Shown here: piece after piece, positions 44,922 through 52,374 of the stretch
How positions within the stretch are numbered: position 1 is the stretch's first letter
Layout of the letters: each line of letters opens with the position of its first letter
Assembly: GCF_019793465.1 (NCBI RefSeq)
Contig: NZ_JAILYJ010000001.1
Coordinates: 372,001 to 436,000 of the forward strand
Direction of reading: 5' to 3'
Length of the DNA: 64,000 nucleotides
From: Rhizobium croatiense
GTDB taxonomy: Bacteria > Pseudomonadota > Alphaproteobacteria > Rhizobiales > Rhizobiaceae
Position numbers and translations under genes: made by a program
Notes under the pieces: generated by a model
The model's input: only the letters and a program-made list of their open reading frames with translations
Databases searched by the model: none
What the model was told of the DNA's origin: nothing

Positions 44922-45582
44922 AGGTCAGGCCCTTCGCTTGGAGCTGCGGACGCATGTTGTTGATGTCGAGGCTGAGTTGGCCCGACTCGTAAAGGCCGCG
45001 CTTTTCGTCTTCCATCTGTTGTCGCTTGAGGGCCTTTTCGAGCACCTGAGCTGCCTCATCGCGCTTGACGACGCAGACCCCGTCGTCATCGGCGATGATG
45101 ACGTCACCCGGTTCGATATAGGCGCCGGCACAGACCACTGGCGCCTGCACGTTCGCCAGCGTTTCCTTGACGGTGCCCTGGGCTGATATGGCCTTCGCCC
45201 ATACCGGAAACTTCATCGCACGAAGATCGGCTACGTCGCGGACGCCGGCGTCGGTCACCAGGCCGAGAATCCCTCGCGCCTTGCAGGAGGTGGCGAGCAG
45301 GTCGCCGAAATAGCCGTCGGTGCATGGTGAGGTCGGTGCGACAACCAGGATGTCCCCCGGCTGGGCCATCTCCAGCGCCACATGAATCATCCAGTTGTCT
45401 CCGGGCGGAACCTCGCAGGTCAGTGCCGTGCCACCGATGCGCGCGCCGTCGATTACCGGACGCAGGTGCGGCGCCAGCAGCCCTTTCCGTCCCTGAGCTT
45501 CATGAACTGTGGCGACGCCGAGCTTACCCAGCGCCTCGCATATTTCGCGGTCGGTCCGCGGCGTCTTTGTCATTACTTTCAT
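44914..45582 (-). CDS. ligK: 4-carboxy-4-hydroxy-2-oxoadipate / 4-hydroxy-4-methyl-2-oxoglutarate aldolase (LigK/GalC type)
   Basis: This RraA-fold aldolase cleaves 4-carboxy-4-hydroxy-2-oxoadipate to pyruvate and oxaloacetate, the last step of protocatechuate 4,5-cleavage and gallate pathways. The 222-residue product carries the LigK hallmark blocks GVATVHEAQGRKGLLAPHL, PPGDNWMIHVALE, ILVVAPTSPCTDGYFGDLLA and GLVTDAGVRDVADL, the last containing the RxxD-like metal-binding site. The ATG is at 45582 after AGGAG. It sits with a LigJ-like hydratase in the same operon, which supports the assignment. Confidence 0.85.
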   Translation of the reverse strand: MKVMTKTPRTDREICEALGKLGVATVHEAQGRKGLLAPHLRPVIDGARIGGTALTCEVPPGDNWMIHVALEMAQPGDILVVAPTSPCTDGYFGDLLATSCKARGILGLVTDAGVRDVADLRAMKFPVWAKAISAQGTVKETLANVQAPVVCAGAYIEPGDVIIADDDGVCVVKRDEAAQVLEKALKRQQMEDEKRGLYESGQLSLDINNMRPQLQAKGLTYE

Positions 45583-45627
45583 CGAAAATCTCCTGGTGTG
45601 ACCATGGAACGCGCCTCAACAGATCGC

Positions 45628-46542
45628 TTAGCTGGATGCAGCTTCGAGGAGACCGTGATCGAACACGCCACCCGCTGAAGGTCTGGCGGCTTCGTCAAGC
45701 AGGTTCGCGCGGATCATAAGGTCGATGGTGGTGTCCATCGCAGCTTGTGGAATGGATAGGTCACTGGGCCACATACCCATGTCGCGCATATAGCGAAGGC
45801 CATGTGACGCCAGATCGATATCCTCCTTCGTTGTGATCCGCTGGAAAATTGGCAGCGTGATATCATCCCGACTGGGATTGTTGGTGATCGCATAGGCGTC
45901 GAGCAGCGCCCGCAGGAAGCGGACAACGATGTCGCGATTGCCGTCCAGCCAGCTCTTGCGGCCGATGACGGCCGCAAAGACGATTTCAGGGATGACGTCG
46001 TTGATCTCGCCGATCAGGTTGAAGCCGTCCCGCTCGGCCAGGAAATTCCAGGGTGCCGGCTGCGGCGCGCAGTCGATCTCTCCTGCCTGGAGTGCTTCCC
46101 AGCGCTTGGTGTGGATGCCGGCGAGTTCGAATTCATAGTCGCCTGGGTAATGCAGCCCATCCTTGGAGAGCAGCATCTGCGTGTAGATCGCAGTGCCTTC
46201 GGTGAGCGACGACGTGCCGACCTTCTTGCCCTTGAGGTCCTTGATCGACTTGATCGAAGGCTGGGCGACGAGCGACATCGGCAGTCGGTTCGAGTTCGAA
46301 GCGATCACACGCAATTCGCCGCCCTTGACGAAGTCGGCGACCGCGCCTTCCGGCGGCGTGATGGCGAGGTCTGCTTCACCCTCGAGCACAGCGCTGGTCG
46401 CCTTGTCGACGGTACCCATCTTTTTGTATTCGATGGACAGCCCATGTTTGGCGAAAATGCCGAGTTCTTCGGCGACGAAAATCGGTAGCCAGTTGAACCC
46501 TTGCGCCCCGCCTGCGAGGCTCAGATGTTGGCTCGAAGCCAT
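45628..46542 (-). CDS. NMT1/THI5-like periplasmic-binding-fold protein without a signal peptide
   Basis: The 304-residue protein starts at ATG 46542 (MASSQHLSLAGGAQGFNWL). A longer frame exists upstream but overlaps the hydratase gene. It matches NMT1/THI5-like substrate-binding proteins: LPIFVAEELGIFAKHGLSIEY, then VLEGEADLAITPPEGAV and SIKDLKGKKVGTSS. No secretion signal or lipobox is present, and no ABC permease of the matching type lies in the operon (the Liv system has its own binding protein). A cytoplasmic enzyme or sensor is possible, since this fold also serves enzymes such as 4,5-dihydroxyphthalate decarboxylase. Function unknown. Confidence 0.75.
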   Translation of the reverse strand: MASSQHLSLAGGAQGFNWLPIFVAEELGIFAKHGLSIEYKKMGTVDKATSAVLEGEADLAITPPEGAVADFVKGGELRVIASNSNRLPMSLVAQPSIKSIKDLKGKKVGTSSLTEGTAIYTQMLLSKDGLHYPGDYEFELAGIHTKRWEALQAGEIDCAPQPAPWNFLAERDGFNLIGEINDVIPEIVFAAVIGRKSWLDGNRDIVVRFLRALLDAYAITNNPSRDDITLPIFQRITTKEDIDLASHGLRYMRDMGMWPSDLSIPQAAMDTTIDLMIRANLLDEAARPSAGGVFDHGLLEAASS

Positions 46543-46571
46543 TTGATTTCTCCCTGATAGTTGCGAGGCCT

Positions 46572-47597
46572 TCAAAGGCCGCGCTCGCGTAGTCTCTTGT
46601 CCAACAGCGGGTAGACTCGCCGCGCGTTTCCTTCGAAGACCGCATGTCTTTGGTCGTCGTCGAGCCCGAGCTGATCGATGTATCTCTTGGTATCGTCGAA
46701 CGGATGCCCGGTCTCGGGATCGATCGCCTTGACCGCGCCGAGCAACTCCGAGCCGAAAAGGATGTTCTTGACTTCGACGACGTTGAATAGCGTGTCGATG
46801 CCAGCCTGATGGTAGACGCAGGTGTCGAAGAACAGGTTGTTCATCAGATGCGTGTCGAGGCTGGGCTTTTCGAGCATGATCGACAGTCCGCGATAACGGC
46901 CCCAATGGTAAGGAGCAGCCCCGCCGCCGTGCGGGATGATCAGCTTGAGCTCCGGGTGACGCTCGAACAGATCTCCCTGGATGAGCTGCATGAATACCGC
47001 GGTGTCGGCGTTGATGTAATGCGCTCCCGTCATGTGAAGGCAGCGTTCGCAGGAGCTTGACACGTGGATCATCGCGGGAACCTGGAGGGCGACCATGGCC
47101 TCCCACATCGGGTCCCACCACGGATCGTAGATCGGTGGGGCGCTCCACCGTCCGCCCGAGGGATCGGGATTGAGATTACAGCCGACGAAGCCGTTTTCGA
47201 CGCATCGCTCCAACTCGTCGATGACCGCAGAAAGGTCGCCGTCGACGGTCTGCGGAAGCTGGCATACGGCAGCAAAGTTGTCGGGGAACATGTCGACGAT
47301 CCGGCCGACATTGTCGTTCGACAGACGCGACCAGTCCTTGGCCACTGCCAGACCTGGAACGTGGTGGCCCATGCCGGAGGCACGCGGGCTTAAGAGCGTC
47401 ACATGCGAACCGCGCTCGCGCTGTATCTTCAGCTGGTTCGCTTCGATGATGTCATGGAGTTGCTTGTCAGGAATGCCCGGATAGATGGGCTGCTCTAAGG
47501 ATTTGCCTTCCGCATAAGCGACCTGCGCCGTTCGGAAGGCATGATGCTCCGGCGGTTCCGTCGTGAAGTGGCCGTGGCAGTCGATGACGAGCGACAT
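46572..47597 (-). CDS. ligJ: 4-oxalomesaconate hydratase (LigJ/GalB-type amidohydrolase)
   Basis: The enzyme hydrates 4-oxalomesaconate to 4-carboxy-4-hydroxy-2-oxoadipate, the substrate of the LigK aldolase. The 341-residue amidohydrolase-2 protein starts MSLVIDCHGHFTT (metal-binding HxH), continues with QRERGSHVTLLSPRASGMGH, VGCNLNPDPSGGRW, PAMIHVSSSCERC, LIIPHGGGAAPYHWGRYRG and FDTCVYHQAGIDTL, as in LigJ. The ATG at 47597 shares one base with the P450 stop. This strong motif match, plus the neighbouring aldolase, identifies a lower 4,5-cleavage pathway. Confidence 0.87.
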   Translation of the reverse strand: MSLVIDCHGHFTTEPPEHHAFRTAQVAYAEGKSLEQPIYPGIPDKQLHDIIEANQLKIQRERGSHVTLLSPRASGMGHHVPGLAVAKDWSRLSNDNVGRIVDMFPDNFAAVCQLPQTVDGDLSAVIDELERCVENGFVGCNLNPDPSGGRWSAPPIYDPWWDPMWEAMVALQVPAMIHVSSSCERCLHMTGAHYINADTAVFMQLIQGDLFERHPELKLIIPHGGGAAPYHWGRYRGLSIMLEKPSLDTHLMNNLFFDTCVYHQAGIDTLFNVVEVKNILFGSELLGAVKAIDPETGHPFDDTKRYIDQLGLDDDQRHAVFEGNARRVYPLLDKRLRERGL

Positions 47598-48787
47598 TAT
47601 GCGTTCCACTTCGCCGGAAGTTCGCAAATGCCGCGAAACCGCCAACCCTTGCCCTTCATCTCGCGCGCGGGGTCGAGCCGGAGTTCAGACAATTGCCGGA
47701 ATACCTCCGCCAGCGCGATCTCGCCCATTGCCCTCGACAGGAAGTGGCCGGAACAGAAATGCGGGCGGAAGCCGAACGACAGGTGCTGCTTCTTCTTGCG
47801 GAACATGTCGAAGCTGTCGGCGTCTTCGAAGCGGGTCGCGTCGCGGTTGGCCGAACCCATGACGATCGCCACCGACGCTCCATGCGGAATGACAGTCCCC
47901 GCGATCTCGAAGTCCTCTCTGGCGACGCGCGGCGTCACGCCGATCGGAGCGATCCAGCGCAGGCCCTCGTCGAAGGCACGCATGGCGTTTTCCTGCGGCT
48001 GCTCCGCCATGACCTTCGCTTGACCGGCATTTGTAAGAAGACCGGCGCAGGCGTTCGCTGCCGCGTGGCCCGGCTCCTGCAGGCCGCCGAGGATGATGAC
48101 GCGCATGGTGGGCGAAATTTCCTCCCAGCTGCGGACCTCGCCTTTGGGCATGCCTCCGTACATGACGTGGCTCAAAAGCGAATTGTTGGGCTTGGAAAGG
48201 CAGGCTTGGTAAAGATCGCCCATCTGCCTGTCGATGTCGGCAAGCGCATCGTCGAGCCGCTTCCAGATTGCCGCGTCGTTGCTGACATTCTGCAGGCCGA
48301 GCGCCATCGCATGGAACCACTCGACGAGGATCTCGTTGGGCGTTTCCGTCAGGCCGATGACGTCGCCGATGCAGCGCACCGAGATCGGCTCGAAGAGTTC
48401 GACCGTGAGGTTCGCTTCTCCATTCTTCTTGATGGAGTCGATATAACGCTGAACGACCGGGCGCGTTAGACCTTCAACGAACGAGCGCACGCGCTCCTGC
48501 GTAAGGTTCTGATCAATGCCTTCGCGAAGGCATTGATGGTCCTCGCCGGACATCGTCAGGACGTTCGGCATCCCCATCACGCGGGCTTCCGGCCGGTCAG
48601 TCGACCCCGACGGTCCGAACATCTTGTCGTTGCCGCCGACGGTGCGGCAATCGTCGAACCGAGTGATGAAATATTCCTTCGTTCCCTCGAAGAAGGCCAC
48701 GGGCTGCTCTGCCCGCAGACGCGCGTAAACGGGATACGGATCCCGGTAAAGGTTTTCGCCCGTTAGTTCGGTGTGTGATCCCGTCAT
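47597..48787 (-). CDS. Bacterial cytochrome P450 (class I partner set)
   Basis: The 396-residue P450 is the first gene of a seven-gene operon ending with its likely ferredoxin and ferredoxin reductase. The heme-thiolate loop is FGFRPHFCSG (C345) and the EXXR motif is E274-GLR. The I helix reads LGGLQEPGH (233-241), so the usual acid-Thr pair is Glu-Pro, which may change oxygen activation. The ATG at 48787 follows GGGAGGAAAT. Co-presence with hydratase, aldolase and formaldehyde dehydrogenase suggests O-demethylation or hydroxylation of an aromatic acid. The substrate is unknown. Confidence 0.94.
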   Translation of the reverse strand: MTGSHTELTGENLYRDPYPVYARLRAEQPVAFFEGTKEYFITRFDDCRTVGGNDKMFGPSGSTDRPEARVMGMPNVLTMSGEDHQCLREGIDQNLTQERVRSFVEGLTRPVVQRYIDSIKKNGEANLTVELFEPISVRCIGDVIGLTETPNEILVEWFHAMALGLQNVSNDAAIWKRLDDALADIDRQMGDLYQACLSKPNNSLLSHVMYGGMPKGEVRSWEEISPTMRVIILGGLQEPGHAAANACAGLLTNAGQAKVMAEQPQENAMRAFDEGLRWIAPIGVTPRVAREDFEIAGTVIPHGASVAIVMGSANRDATRFEDADSFDMFRKKKQHLSFGFRPHFCSGHFLSRAMGEIALAEVFRQLSELRLDPAREMKGKGWRFRGICELPAKWNA

Positions 48788-48895
48788 TGATTTCCTCCCA
48801 TGCCCCCTTTGGGGAGCTGTCGCCAATCTAGCCGCCACGGTCTCCAGCCGGACGGTACGTGGACGTTTCGGGAAGCAATCGAGTGCGATTGATAC

Positions 48896-48924
48896 TTGAC
48901 ATACCGAAACGTCTTCGGATACTG
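48896..48924 (+). promoter_or_regulatory. Candidate promoter of the Liv-type importer operon
   Basis: TTGACA (48896-48901) lies 17 bp before ATACTG (48919-48924), about 82 bp ahead of the livG GTG. The -10 box overlaps the second element of operator D. The -10 is a weak match to TATAAT. The same TTGACA-17-ATAC layout is seen at operator A. Confidence 0.5.
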
Positions 48925-48932
48925 ATAGGTAT
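48901..48932. promoter_or_regulatory. Tandem operator D between P450 and Liv operons
   Basis: ATACCGAAACGTCT (48901-48914) and ATACTGATAGGTAT (48919-48932) start 18 bp apart. The second sits in the near-perfect palindrome GGATAC-TGATAG-GTATCC. The site lies 113 bp before the P450 ATG (minus) and 73 bp before the livG GTG (plus), so it can serve both operons. Confidence 0.72.
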
Positions 48933-49005
48933 CCAAAGCGGGGTGAGCTGTCAACAACAGAAATCGACAGATCGAGGAGAAGCCGCTTCAGGAGGGAGGA
49001 ATAAA

Positions 49006-49797
49006 GTGAACGACAGCAGCATCGAAGAGGTGCGCCCGGTGCTCCGGGCGCGGGGTGTTTCCGTGCAGTTTGGCGGCGTGAAAGCGCTGACAGACGTGTC
49101 GCTTTCCGTAAGACCGGGTGAAATCTGTGGCCTGATCGGGCCGAACGGTGCCGGAAAATCGACCTTTCTCAACGCGGCAACCCGCCTCGTAAACTACGCG
49201 ACTGGATCGATCATGCTCGACGGCCAGCCGCTCGAAGGCGTGGAAACGCGCGAGATGATTGGAAAGGGCGTCGCACGGACGTTTCAGAATCTGGGCATCT
49301 ATGCTTCGATGACGGTTCTCGAGAACGTCATGTTGGGTGCCCATCACCGGCTTGGCGGAAATTTCGCTAAGGCGATCTTCGCACCGTTCCGCGCAAGAGT
49401 GCTGGAGCGGTCTACGCGTGAAAGGGCAATGGCGGTGCTCGAGGAGGTCGGCATGGCGAACCTCGCCGCACGCGCGGCCGGCTCGCTGCCCTATCCCCTG
49501 CAGAAGCGGATGGAAATCGCCCGGGCGCTTGCCGCGGAGCCGAAAATACTCCTGCTCGACGAACCTGCCGGCGGGCTGACCCACGGCGAGGTCCACGAAT
49601 TCGGCGCGCTCGTCGACGGGATAAGGCGCAGACACAATCTCTGCATCCTCCTTATTGAGCATCACATGGGTTTGGTGATGAGCCTTTGCGACCGGATCGT
49701 CGTCTTCCACCTCGGCCGCAACCTGGCCGAGGGAACTCCTGCCGAAATCAAGTCAAACGATGCGGTGATCGCCGCCTACCTCGGGAGAGCGGCATGA
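49006..49797 (+). CDS. livG: LivG-type ABC importer ATPase
   Basis: One of two cytoplasmic ATPases of a branched-chain-amino-acid-type (HAAT) importer. The true start is the GTG at 49006 after GGAGGGAGG, giving 263 residues. It has Walker A GPNGAGKST, the LivG-type signature LPYPLQKRMEIARALA, Walker B LLLDEPAGGLTHGE and the H-loop LLIEHHMGLVM. The stop overlaps livF by 4 bp. Liv-type importers also carry aromatic acids and amides, and this operon is divergently paired with the P450 operon via operator D. Confidence 0.93.
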   Translation: MNDSSIEEVRPVLRARGVSVQFGGVKALTDVSLSVRPGEICGLIGPNGAGKSTFLNAATRLVNYATGSIMLDGQPLEGVETREMIGKGVARTFQNLGIYASMTVLENVMLGAHHRLGGNFAKAIFAPFRARVLERSTRERAMAVLEEVGMANLAARAAGSLPYPLQKRMEIARALAAEPKILLLDEPAGGLTHGEVHEFGALVDGIRRRHNLCILLIEHHMGLVMSLCDRIVVFHLGRNLAEGTPAEIKSNDAVIAAYLGRAA

Positions 49798-50507
49798 CCC
49801 TTCTGGATATCAAAGATCTGTCCGTTTTTTACGGCAAGACGCGGGCACTGTTTGACTGTTCGTTCTCAGTTGATGAAGGCGAGTTCGTTGCGCTGCTCGG
49901 CGCAAACGGCGCCGGCAAGACGACGCTGCTGCGCGCAGTCTCTGGCCTCCTGCCCTTCAAGGGCTCGGTTTCCTATGCCGGCAAAGGGCTCGACACGATC
50001 TCCGCCCAGACGCGCCTTGCCCTCGGTGTTGCACACATACCGCAAGGTCGCGGCACCTTCACAGAGTTTACCGTGGAAGAAAACCTGTCGCTCGGCGCCA
50101 CGATCGTGGCCAGCCGCTCGCAGGCGAAGGAAGACAAGGAACGCTGGTACGAGACGTTTCCAAGATTGCGGGAACGGCGCAACCAGCTCGCCGGAAATCT
50201 CAGCGGCGGCGAACAGCAGATGCTCGCCGTGGCTCGGGCGCTGATGTCCAGGCCGAAACTGCTGATGTGCGATGAACCATCTCTCGGATTGGCGCCCTCG
50301 ATCACGCAGGAAATCCTGGCGATCTTCAAATCCCTGAACAAAGAGGCCGGCATGACTTTGCTCGTGGTCGAACAGAACGTCGACATCACCCTTCAATATG
50401 CCGACAGGGCCTTTGTCATCGAAGCTGGCCAGATCGTCGCGAGCGGTGCGGCAAGCGATCTGATCGGCAACGAAGACATCAAGAAATCATATCTGGGAGT
50501 CGCCTGA
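49794..50507 (+). CDS. livF: LivF-type ABC importer ATPase
   Basis: The second ATPase of the importer, 237 residues from the ATG at 49794 that overlaps the livG stop. It contains Walker A ANGAGKTTLL, the LivF-style Q-loop HIPQGRGTFTEFTVEENL, the ABC signature LSGGEQQMLAVARAL and Walker B LLMCDEPSLGLAP. The stop overlaps the livH ATG by one base (TGATG). Confidence 0.94.
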   Translation: MTLLDIKDLSVFYGKTRALFDCSFSVDEGEFVALLGANGAGKTTLLRAVSGLLPFKGSVSYAGKGLDTISAQTRLALGVAHIPQGRGTFTEFTVEENLSLGATIVASRSQAKEDKERWYETFPRLRERRNQLAGNLSGGEQQMLAVARALMSRPKLLMCDEPSLGLAPSITQEILAIFKSLNKEAGMTLLVVEQNVDITLQYADRAFVIEAGQIVASGAASDLIGNEDIKKSYLGVA

Positions 50508-51388
50508 TGAGCTTTTTCTTCCAGCTCGCCGTCAGCGGCTTGACCACGGGCGCCATCTACGCGGCGCTGGCGCTGGCGCTCGTCCTGATTTTCAGGGCGA
50601 CGAATGTCGTCAATTTCGGCCAGGGCGAGATGGCGACGTTCTCGGCCTATGGCGCATGGCAACTGATGCAGTGGGGCGTGCCGCTCTGGCTCGCCGTTCT
50701 TGCGAGCCTCGTGGCGACATTCGCCATCGGGATCGTGACATTCCGCCTGATCATCCGACCGATGATGGACGCTCCCGTGGAAGCGACCGTCGTCATCACG
50801 CTAGGCATCCTCGTGCTATTCCAGGCCGCCTGCATGTGGATTTGGGGGGCGGAACAGCTCTCCTTCCCAAGCCTTTTTCCAGGTGGCGGCTTTAGCATCG
50901 GCGACGTCCGCGTGCTTGCCTCTGCCGTCGGGACACTGGCAATCCTCCTGGCGATTGCGTTGGCGATGGGTTTTGTCTTCCGCTTCACCAAGCTCGGCCT
51001 GTCGATGCGCGCAGCTGCCTTCGATCGTACACGCAGCGTTCTCGTTGGTGTCGATGTCGAACGAATGCTGATGCTCGGCTGGGGCTTCGCCGCCGTCATC
51101 GGGGCACTCGCCGCGATCCTGATTGCGCCCCGCCTGTTCCTTAGCCCGACGATGATGACACCGATCCTGTTCTATGCCCTGGCGGCTGCAACGCTCGGTG
51201 GCTGGGATAGTCCGCTCGGCGCCATCGTCGGCGGTCTCGCGGTCGGCGTCGCCGAAAGCCTGGGGGCAAGCTACCTCCCGTTCATCGGAGCCGACATGCG
51301 TGTCGCCGTCCCGATCGCGCTGACGTTGACCATCCTGCTCGTGAAGCCCGTTGGCTTGTTCGGCTCCTACAAGGTGACAAAACTATGA
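50507..51388 (+). CDS. livH: LivH-type permease
   Basis: The 293-residue inner-membrane permease has about eight hydrophobic segments. It starts with the LivH motif FFFQLAVSGLTTGAIYAALAL and contains RATNVVNFGQGEM, the conserved early loop of this family. The region around GWDSPLGAIVGGLAVGVAES matches the EAA-like coupling area. It overlaps livM by 4 bp. Confidence 0.93.
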   Translation: MSFFFQLAVSGLTTGAIYAALALALVLIFRATNVVNFGQGEMATFSAYGAWQLMQWGVPLWLAVLASLVATFAIGIVTFRLIIRPMMDAPVEATVVITLGILVLFQAACMWIWGAEQLSFPSLFPGGGFSIGDVRVLASAVGTLAILLAIALAMGFVFRFTKLGLSMRAAAFDRTRSVLVGVDVERMLMLGWGFAAVIGALAAILIAPRLFLSPTMMTPILFYALAAATLGGWDSPLGAIVGGLAVGVAESLGASYLPFIGADMRVAVPIALTLTILLVKPVGLFGSYKVTKL

Positions 51389-52344
51389 GAGACATTTCCC
51401 TCTCAACCGCGATCAAGCTTGGCGTCTTCGCAATCGTCGCGGTATCGATCCCGGTCTTCGCCCCGGCCTACGCACTCCAGCAAGTGGCCATAGCGATCGC
51501 CTACACAATTGCGATCCTCGGTCTGAACCTTCTGATGGGATATGCCGGGCAGATTTGCCTTGCCCAAGGAACGCTGTTCGGCGTTGGCGCCTATGTTACC
51601 GCCATCTTGAACGCGACCTACGGTATTTCTTCGCTGGCTACGCTACCGGCCGCGGCTGCGGTCGCCGCCGCAGTCGGCCTGGTGATCGGCCTTCCGGCGC
51701 TCAGGCTTCAAGGTCTGCAGTTGGCCATCGTCACTTTCGGTATCGCGGCGGCATTCCCGCAGTTGCTCCTCAAGATGGGAAGCCTGACCGGCGGCGTATC
51801 CGGGCTTCCCGTCGACGCTCCCGAAACGCCCGATTTCATGGCGGATGTTCCGGAGCTTTGGCTTTACCTGATCTCGCTCGCCTGCGCCGGCGTCGGTGCA
51901 TTGCTCGTCTCCCGAATGCTGTTCGGCGACGCCGGTCGCGCTCTGAGGGCACAGCGCGACAACCCTCAGATTGCCCAGGCGCTTGGCGTGAACCTGACTC
52001 GCACCCGGCTCTGGGCGTTCGCGATCAGCTCGGCGCTCGCGGGGCTGGGTGGCGGGGTATTTGCCATCGTCAGCGGCTTCATCAGCCCGGAGTCTTTCCT
52101 GGCGATCCTATCGATCAACATCGTGATCGGAAGCATCGTCGGTGGCGTCACCAGCATCGTCGGCGCGTTCGTCGGCGGCCTGTTCATGGTGTTCGTTCCG
52201 AGCTGGGCATCTGACATCAACCTGAGCCTCGGCAATCTGATTTACGGCCTCGCGCTGATCCTCATCATGATGGTCGCACGCAATGGGGTGACTGGTTTCA
52301 TCGAAAAATGGCTTTCGGTGATTTTTCGGAGGGCGGCTGGCTGA
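51385..52344 (+). CDS. livM: LivM-type permease
   Basis: The 319-residue permease partner of LivH has about nine hydrophobic segments. Family features include LNLLMGYAGQICLAQGTLFGVGAY near the N-terminus, GRALRAQRDNPQIAQALGVN and a SALAGLGGG block. The binding protein gene starts 30 bp downstream. Confidence 0.93.
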   Translation: MRDISLSTAIKLGVFAIVAVSIPVFAPAYALQQVAIAIAYTIAILGLNLLMGYAGQICLAQGTLFGVGAYVTAILNATYGISSLATLPAAAAVAAAVGLVIGLPALRLQGLQLAIVTFGIAAAFPQLLLKMGSLTGGVSGLPVDAPETPDFMADVPELWLYLISLACAGVGALLVSRMLFGDAGRALRAQRDNPQIAQALGVNLTRTRLWAFAISSALAGLGGGVFAIVSGFISPESFLAILSINIVIGSIVGGVTSIVGAFVGGLFMVFVPSWASDINLSLGNLIYGLALILIMMVARNGVTGFIEKWLSVIFRRAAG

Positions 52345-52374
52345 AAGCCCGCCATCGAACTGGGAGGAATTGAA

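Noticed and set aside
45628..47148. A 506-residue reading of the NMT1-like gene with an extended N-terminus.
   Set aside because: The extra 200 residues overlap the LigJ-like gene and match nothing; the homologous part begins at 46542.
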